NCBI RefSeq assembly: GCF_026168555.1
Contig: NZ_CP092471.1
Location: 2,738,501-2,802,500 of the forward strand
Direction of reading: 5' to 3'
DNA length: 64,000 nucleotides
Origin: Qipengyuania spongiae
Lineage (GTDB): Bacteria > Pseudomonadota > Alphaproteobacteria > Sphingomonadales > Sphingomonadaceae
Made by a program: the position numbers and the translations under genes
Shown: positions 60,735 to 64,000 of the stretch, one piece after another
Layout of the letters: each line of letters begins with the position of its first letter
Position numbering within the stretch: the first letter of the stretch is position 1
Notes under the pieces: model-generated
The model's database searches: none
Seen by the model: the letters and a program-made list of their open reading frames with translations, nothing else
What the model was told of the DNA's origin: nothing

Positions 60735-61997
60735 ATGAAACGCCTGTTCGGCAATATCGGCTGGCTGCTCGGCGGACGTGGTTTCAACGCGGTGCTCAGC
60801 CTTGTCTATTTGGCGCTGGCTACGCGCACGCTCGGCCTCGACGGGTTCGGCCACTTCGCTCTGATCGTCGCTCTGGGGCAAACAGTCACGGGCATCGCGA
60901 ATTTTCAGACGTGGCAGTTCGTCGTTCGCTGGGGGGCCGAGGATAAAGGGGCGCAGCGCGCGGTCGGGTTTGCCATCGCGCTCGATCTGCTTTCCATTCT
61001 TGTCGGGGCGCTGATGTCGGCCCTCTTGGTCTGGAGCATCCAGTTCTGGCTACCCCTGCCCGATGAGCTGCTTCCCCTCGCTTTCGGCTTTTGCGTTGTG
61101 TCCCTTCTGTCGATCCGGACGACCCCGACCGGGGTCCTGCGCCTTCACTTCGCTTATGGCCGCGCGACCGCGGCCGAGGCGGTTCAGCCGGCCATCCGCG
61201 CTGTCGGTGCCGGTCTGGCGGCCCTCCTGATGCCCACGGTTACCGGTTTCATCCTCGCCTGGGCGGCAGCGGAGGTGGGGGTCGCGCTTGCCATCTGGTT
61301 GACCGCGGCGAAGATCGAGCCAGTCGACTGGAAGGAGGTCAGCCTGAAGCGCCTGCCCCGCGAGAAGCCAGGGGCGTGGAAATTCGTCTGGGCGATCAAT
61401 TTTACTGGCAGCCTTAATATCGGCGGCAAGCAGGTCATGCTGCTGCTGGTCGGTGCATTGGGGGGAGAGGCGCTGGCCGGGGGCTTCCGAGTGGCAAGTC
61501 AGCTTGGCCAGGCATTGGTCCAGCTCGCCCAAGCCGTTTCCAAGGCGGTCTATCCCGAACTGGTCCATGCGCGCGACGCCGCTCACGATATGGCCCGGCG
61601 CATAGCAAACATCGCACTCGTCGCCGGAGTGATCGCCGTGATCGCCGCGATCGTCCTCGGCCGTCCAGGTCTCGCCCTTATCGCCGGTCCGGAGTTCAGC
61701 GGCGTCTATTGGGCCATGGTGATCCTGGCCATAGCCGGCGCATTCGAGCTCGTCGGCGCCAGTCTGGAATCGCTGCTGGTCAGCGCCGGCAAGGCACACA
61801 CCGCGTTCTTAATCCGTGCGGTTCCCACTCTGCTCGCCTTCGTTCTGCTGCAGACGTCGATCGACTGGATGGGCCTCAAGGGAGCAGGATTCGCCGTTCT
61901 GGGTTCCAGCGCCCTGTCGGTGCTGGGCTTCTGGGTCGCGATCATCTCGCTCCAGCAGATCCGTATCACGGTCGACGACGCGGCGACCCGGCTCTAG
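60735..61997 (+). CDS. Polysaccharide flippase (Wzx/MATE-like, lipopolysaccharide biosynthesis)
   Basis: This 420-aa integral membrane protein from ATG at 60735 (MKRLFGNIGWLLGGRGFNAV) has about 12 membrane segments. It has the MurJ/Wzx-type start and the repeated hydrophobic blocks of MOP-superfamily exporters (FGHFALIVALGQTVTGIANF, FVWAINFTGSLNIGGKQVML). It probably flips a lipid-linked glycan. It is preceded by a nucleotidyltransferase, but no glycosyltransferase is adjacent, so the complete pathway is not in the window. Confidence 0.85.
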   Translation: MKRLFGNIGWLLGGRGFNAVLSLVYLALATRTLGLDGFGHFALIVALGQTVTGIANFQTWQFVVRWGAEDKGAQRAVGFAIALDLLSILVGALMSALLVWSIQFWLPLPDELLPLAFGFCVVSLLSIRTTPTGVLRLHFAYGRATAAEAVQPAIRAVGAGLAALLMPTVTGFILAWAAAEVGVALAIWLTAAKIEPVDWKEVSLKRLPREKPGAWKFVWAINFTGSLNIGGKQVMLLLVGALGGEALAGGFRVASQLGQALVQLAQAVSKAVYPELVHARDAAHDMARRIANIALVAGVIAVIAAIVLGRPGLALIAGPEFSGVYWAMVILAIAGAFELVGASLESLLVSAGKAHTAFLIRAVPTLLAFVLLQTSIDWMGLKGAGFAVLGSSALSVLGFWVAIISLQQIRITVDDAATRL

Positions 61998-62007
61998 CAA
62001 ACCCGAA

Positions 62008-62040
62008 CGGCCGCGCCGTTGCCCTGCAATGGTGCGGCCG
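62008..62040. terminator. 15-bp hairpin between flippase gene and gcvPB
   Basis: CGGCCGCGCCGTTGC pairs with GCAATGGTGCGGCCG (two G-T pairs) around the loop CCT, between two convergent genes. There is no T-run. Confidence 0.6.
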
Positions 62041-62061
62041 CGCGTAAAGTCCCTTCCAACC

Positions 62062-63663
62062 TCAAACGAGGTTCGGGTCGTCCCAAGCGAGGACTGGCTT
62101 GCGCGCTGCCTGCGTTTCGTCGAGCCGACGACGCGGCGCATAATGCGGAGCCGTCTTGAGGCTCTCATCGCCGGCCTTGGCACGCTCCGCGACGCTGCGC
62201 AGCGCGCCGATGAACTGATCGAGCGCAGCCCTGCTTTCAGTCTCGGTGGGTTCGACCAGCATGGCGCCGTGGACGACCAGCGGGAAATACATGGTCATCG
62301 GGTGGAAGCCCTCGTCGATCAACCCCTTGGCCAAATCGAGCGTAGAGAGCCCTTCGGCAAAGCCTCTGTCGCCGAACAGCGCCTCGTGCATGCAGGGTCC
62401 GCTATCGCCGAACGGCGCATGGAGCACGTCCTCCAGGCTGCGCAGTATGTAATTGGCGTTGAGCACCGCATCCTCCGCCACCTGCCGCAGACCGTCCGCC
62501 CCATGGCTGAGGATATAGGTCAATGCGCGGGTGAACATGCCCATCTGGCCGTGGAAGGCGGTCATCCTGCCGAAGCTGTCCATGCTGCCGCCGAAGTGCT
62601 CCTGAGAGAATGCCTCGGCGCCTTCCTCCTCGATCAGGTGGACCACCCCGTCCTTGGTCCGCGCGGTGTAGGGCAGCGGCCCGTATGGGCTGAGTGCCTC
62701 GGACAGCACTACTGGCCCCGAGCCCGGACCACCGCCCCCGTGCGGGGTGGAGAATGTCTTGTGCAGGTTGATATGCATCGCATCGACACCAAGGTCGCCC
62801 GGCCGCACTTTGCCCACGATGGCGTTGAAGTTCGCCCCATCGCAATAGACGAACCCGCCCGCCGCGTGGACCGCATCGGAAATCGCCTTCATGTCTCGCT
62901 CGAACAATCCGCAGGTGTTGGGGTTGGTGATCATCACGCCTGCCACGTCCGGGCCGAGCCGCGCTTTCAGGGCTTCGAGATCGACGCGGCCATCCGCGGT
63001 CGCCGGAATATCCTCCACCCGGTAACCGGCGAAAGCGGCCGTCGCGGGGTTCGTACCGTGCGCGCTCTCAGGCACGAGGATCACCTCGCGCGCATCGCCC
63101 CGCGCTTCGAGAGCGGCGCGGATGCAGAGGATGCCGCACAATTCACCATGCGCACCCGCCTTGGGACTCATCGCGACACCATGCATTCCGGTCAGTTCGA
63201 TCAGCCAGTGCGCCAGCTCGTTGACGACTTCCAGCGCGCCGCGCACCGTATCGACTGGCTGTAGAGGATGCACGTCGGCGAAGCCGGGCATCCGCGCCAC
63301 CTTTTCGTTGAGGCGCGGATTGTGCTTCATGGTGCAGCTGCCGAGCGGAAAGAGCCCGAGATCGATGGCGTAGTTCTGGCGGCTGAGGCGCGTATAATGG
63401 CGCACGGTTTCCGGCTCCGACAGGCCGGGCAGGCCGATCGGCGCGCTGCGCTCCATTCCGCCCAGGCGGTTCGTGCCGCCCACCGGTTCCGGCAGGTCGA
63501 CGCCGGTGCTGCCGTTTCCGGCGATCTCGAAAATCAGCGGCTCTTCCAGCATCAGCGCGCGATTTCCCGTCACGGTGTCAGGTCCGCTCACGGCGTTGTG
63601 ACCTTCGACCGGAGTGCCCGGCTTCCAGCCGGACGCGTTTGGCGTTTTGGTGGGCGCGTTCAT
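62062..63663 (-). CDS. gcvPB: Glycine dehydrogenase (decarboxylating) subunit 2
   Basis: This is the PLP-binding half of the split P-protein of the glycine cleavage system, 533 aa. The PLP Lys is in INLHKTFSTPHGGGGPG. Also typical are SCTMKHNPRLNEKVARMPGF, GAHGELCGILCIRA and DGANFNAIVGKVRPGDLG. An N-terminal 40-residue extension is not unusual. The start overlaps the gcvPA stop as ATGA. gcvH and gcvT are expected upstream of gcvPA, outside the window. Confidence 0.96.
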   Translation of the reverse strand: MNAPTKTPNASGWKPGTPVEGHNAVSGPDTVTGNRALMLEEPLIFEIAGNGSTGVDLPEPVGGTNRLGGMERSAPIGLPGLSEPETVRHYTRLSRQNYAIDLGLFPLGSCTMKHNPRLNEKVARMPGFADVHPLQPVDTVRGALEVVNELAHWLIELTGMHGVAMSPKAGAHGELCGILCIRAALEARGDAREVILVPESAHGTNPATAAFAGYRVEDIPATADGRVDLEALKARLGPDVAGVMITNPNTCGLFERDMKAISDAVHAAGGFVYCDGANFNAIVGKVRPGDLGVDAMHINLHKTFSTPHGGGGPGSGPVVLSEALSPYGPLPYTARTKDGVVHLIEEEGAEAFSQEHFGGSMDSFGRMTAFHGQMGMFTRALTYILSHGADGLRQVAEDAVLNANYILRSLEDVLHAPFGDSGPCMHEALFGDRGFAEGLSTLDLAKGLIDEGFHPMTMYFPLVVHGAMLVEPTETESRAALDQFIGALRSVAERAKAGDESLKTAPHYAPRRRLDETQAARKPVLAWDDPNLV

Positions 63664-64000
63664 GCGAGCACTCCTTCCAGTGCGGAGGCAAGCGTTTCGA
63701 TATCCTCCTCGCTCGTCGTTTCGGTGACGGCGACCAGCAAACCGTCGGCGAGATCGGCATTGTTCGGGAACAAACGCCCCAGCGACACGCCGGCAAGGAT
63801 ATCGTCCCCGGTCAGTTTGCGGACCACATCGCGCGCATCGGTGCCGAGGCGCAGGGTGAATTCGTTAAAGAAACTGTCGTTGAGCACGCTCACGCCCGGG
63901 ACCTTGGCCAACCGGTCGGCGGCGAGACAGGCGAGGCGGTGGTTCTCCGCCGCCAGCGCCCGCAGGCCCTTCTCGCCCAGCAGCGTCATGTGGACGCTGA
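63660..64000 (-). CDS. gcvPA: Glycine dehydrogenase (decarboxylating) subunit 1, C-terminal part
   Basis: The gene runs off the window. The last 112 codons are present, ending at TGA 63660-63662. The visible sequence contains TLLGEKGLRALAAENHRLA, FNEFTLRLGTDARDVV and VSLGRLFPNNADLADGLLVA, the usual C-terminus of GcvPA. It is translationally coupled to gcvPB. The internal Met at 63989 is not the true start, because homologous residues (SVH) continue upstream. Confidence 0.93.
   Translation of the reverse strand, partial: SVHMTLLGEKGLRALAAENHRLACLAADRLAKVPGVSVLNDSFFNEFTLRLGTDARDVVRKLTGDDILAGVSLGRLFPNNADLADGLLVAVTETTSEEDIETLASALEGVLA

Overview
The window is about 64 kb of GC-rich chromosome from an alphaproteobacterium, most probably a sphingomonad close to Erythrobacteraceae. 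The evidence is ChpT of the CckA-ChpT-CtrA phosphorelay, three large TonB-dependent receptors, a split glycine dehydrogenase (GcvPA/GcvPB), the PyrB plus inactive PyrC' pair, and several small families (DUF3297, DUF2721, DUF418, DUF819) typical of that group. No insertion sequence, integrase, prophage or CRISPR array was seen. The long open frames on the opposite strand of real genes are GC-skew shadows.

Layout. 1-100 is the tail of a queuosine-precursor transporter. 115-7943 (minus) is a tightly overlapping eight-gene type IV secretion operon (lytic transglycosylase, VirB2, B3, B4, B6, B9, B10, B11) with no VirB5, B7, B8 or VirD4 visible. 8087-13875 holds a small TPR protein, a beta-helix-like lipoprotein, a TonB-dependent receptor and a PhoB-like regulator with a degenerate receiver. 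Pho-box-like 11-bp direct repeats lie in front of the lipoprotein and in front of the regulator. 13964-21919 holds an aldo/keto reductase, a nitronate monooxygenase, a thiolase-like protein, the RNase P RNA gene, an N-acetylmuramoyl-L-alanine amidase, ChpT, a JAMM peptidase, an RluA-type pseudouridine synthase and RpoH. 22035-29724 holds an Oar-like receptor, MtgA, a cation diffusion facilitator, a broken phosphatase gene, ClpX and ClpP. 29965-36931 holds a third receptor, an exported amidase, a Na+/H+ antiporter, trigger factor with a lysine-rich tail and tRNA-Leu. 37083-41025 holds small disordered proteins, DUF3297, Der, DUF2721, bacterioferritin and its ferredoxin. 41095-50689 holds a DUF418 membrane protein, a ParA / ribbon-helix-helix / SPOR cluster, the pyrimidine pair and SppA. 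50812-64000 holds two tRNAs, a DUF819 protein, a valine-degradation gene set (mmsA to mmsB), a predicted nucleotide-modification protein (Nmad3), a nucleotidyltransferase plus flippase pair, and gcvPB/gcvPA.

How the genes fit together. Protein quality control is well represented (RpoH, ClpP, ClpX, trigger factor), and a sigma-32-like promoter is visible before clpP. The mmsA, isobutyryl-CoA dehydrogenase, 3-hydroxyisobutyryl-CoA hydrolase, enoyl-CoA hydratase and mmsB genes cover most of valine breakdown from isobutyryl-CoA. Bacterioferritin and Bfd form an iron storage/release pair with a good Fur-box match before bfd. The best candidates for something undescribed are the lipoprotein / receptor / degenerate regulator unit with its repeats, the reduced type IV secretion operon, the orphan ParA/RHH/SPOR cluster and the stand-alone Nmad3 gene.
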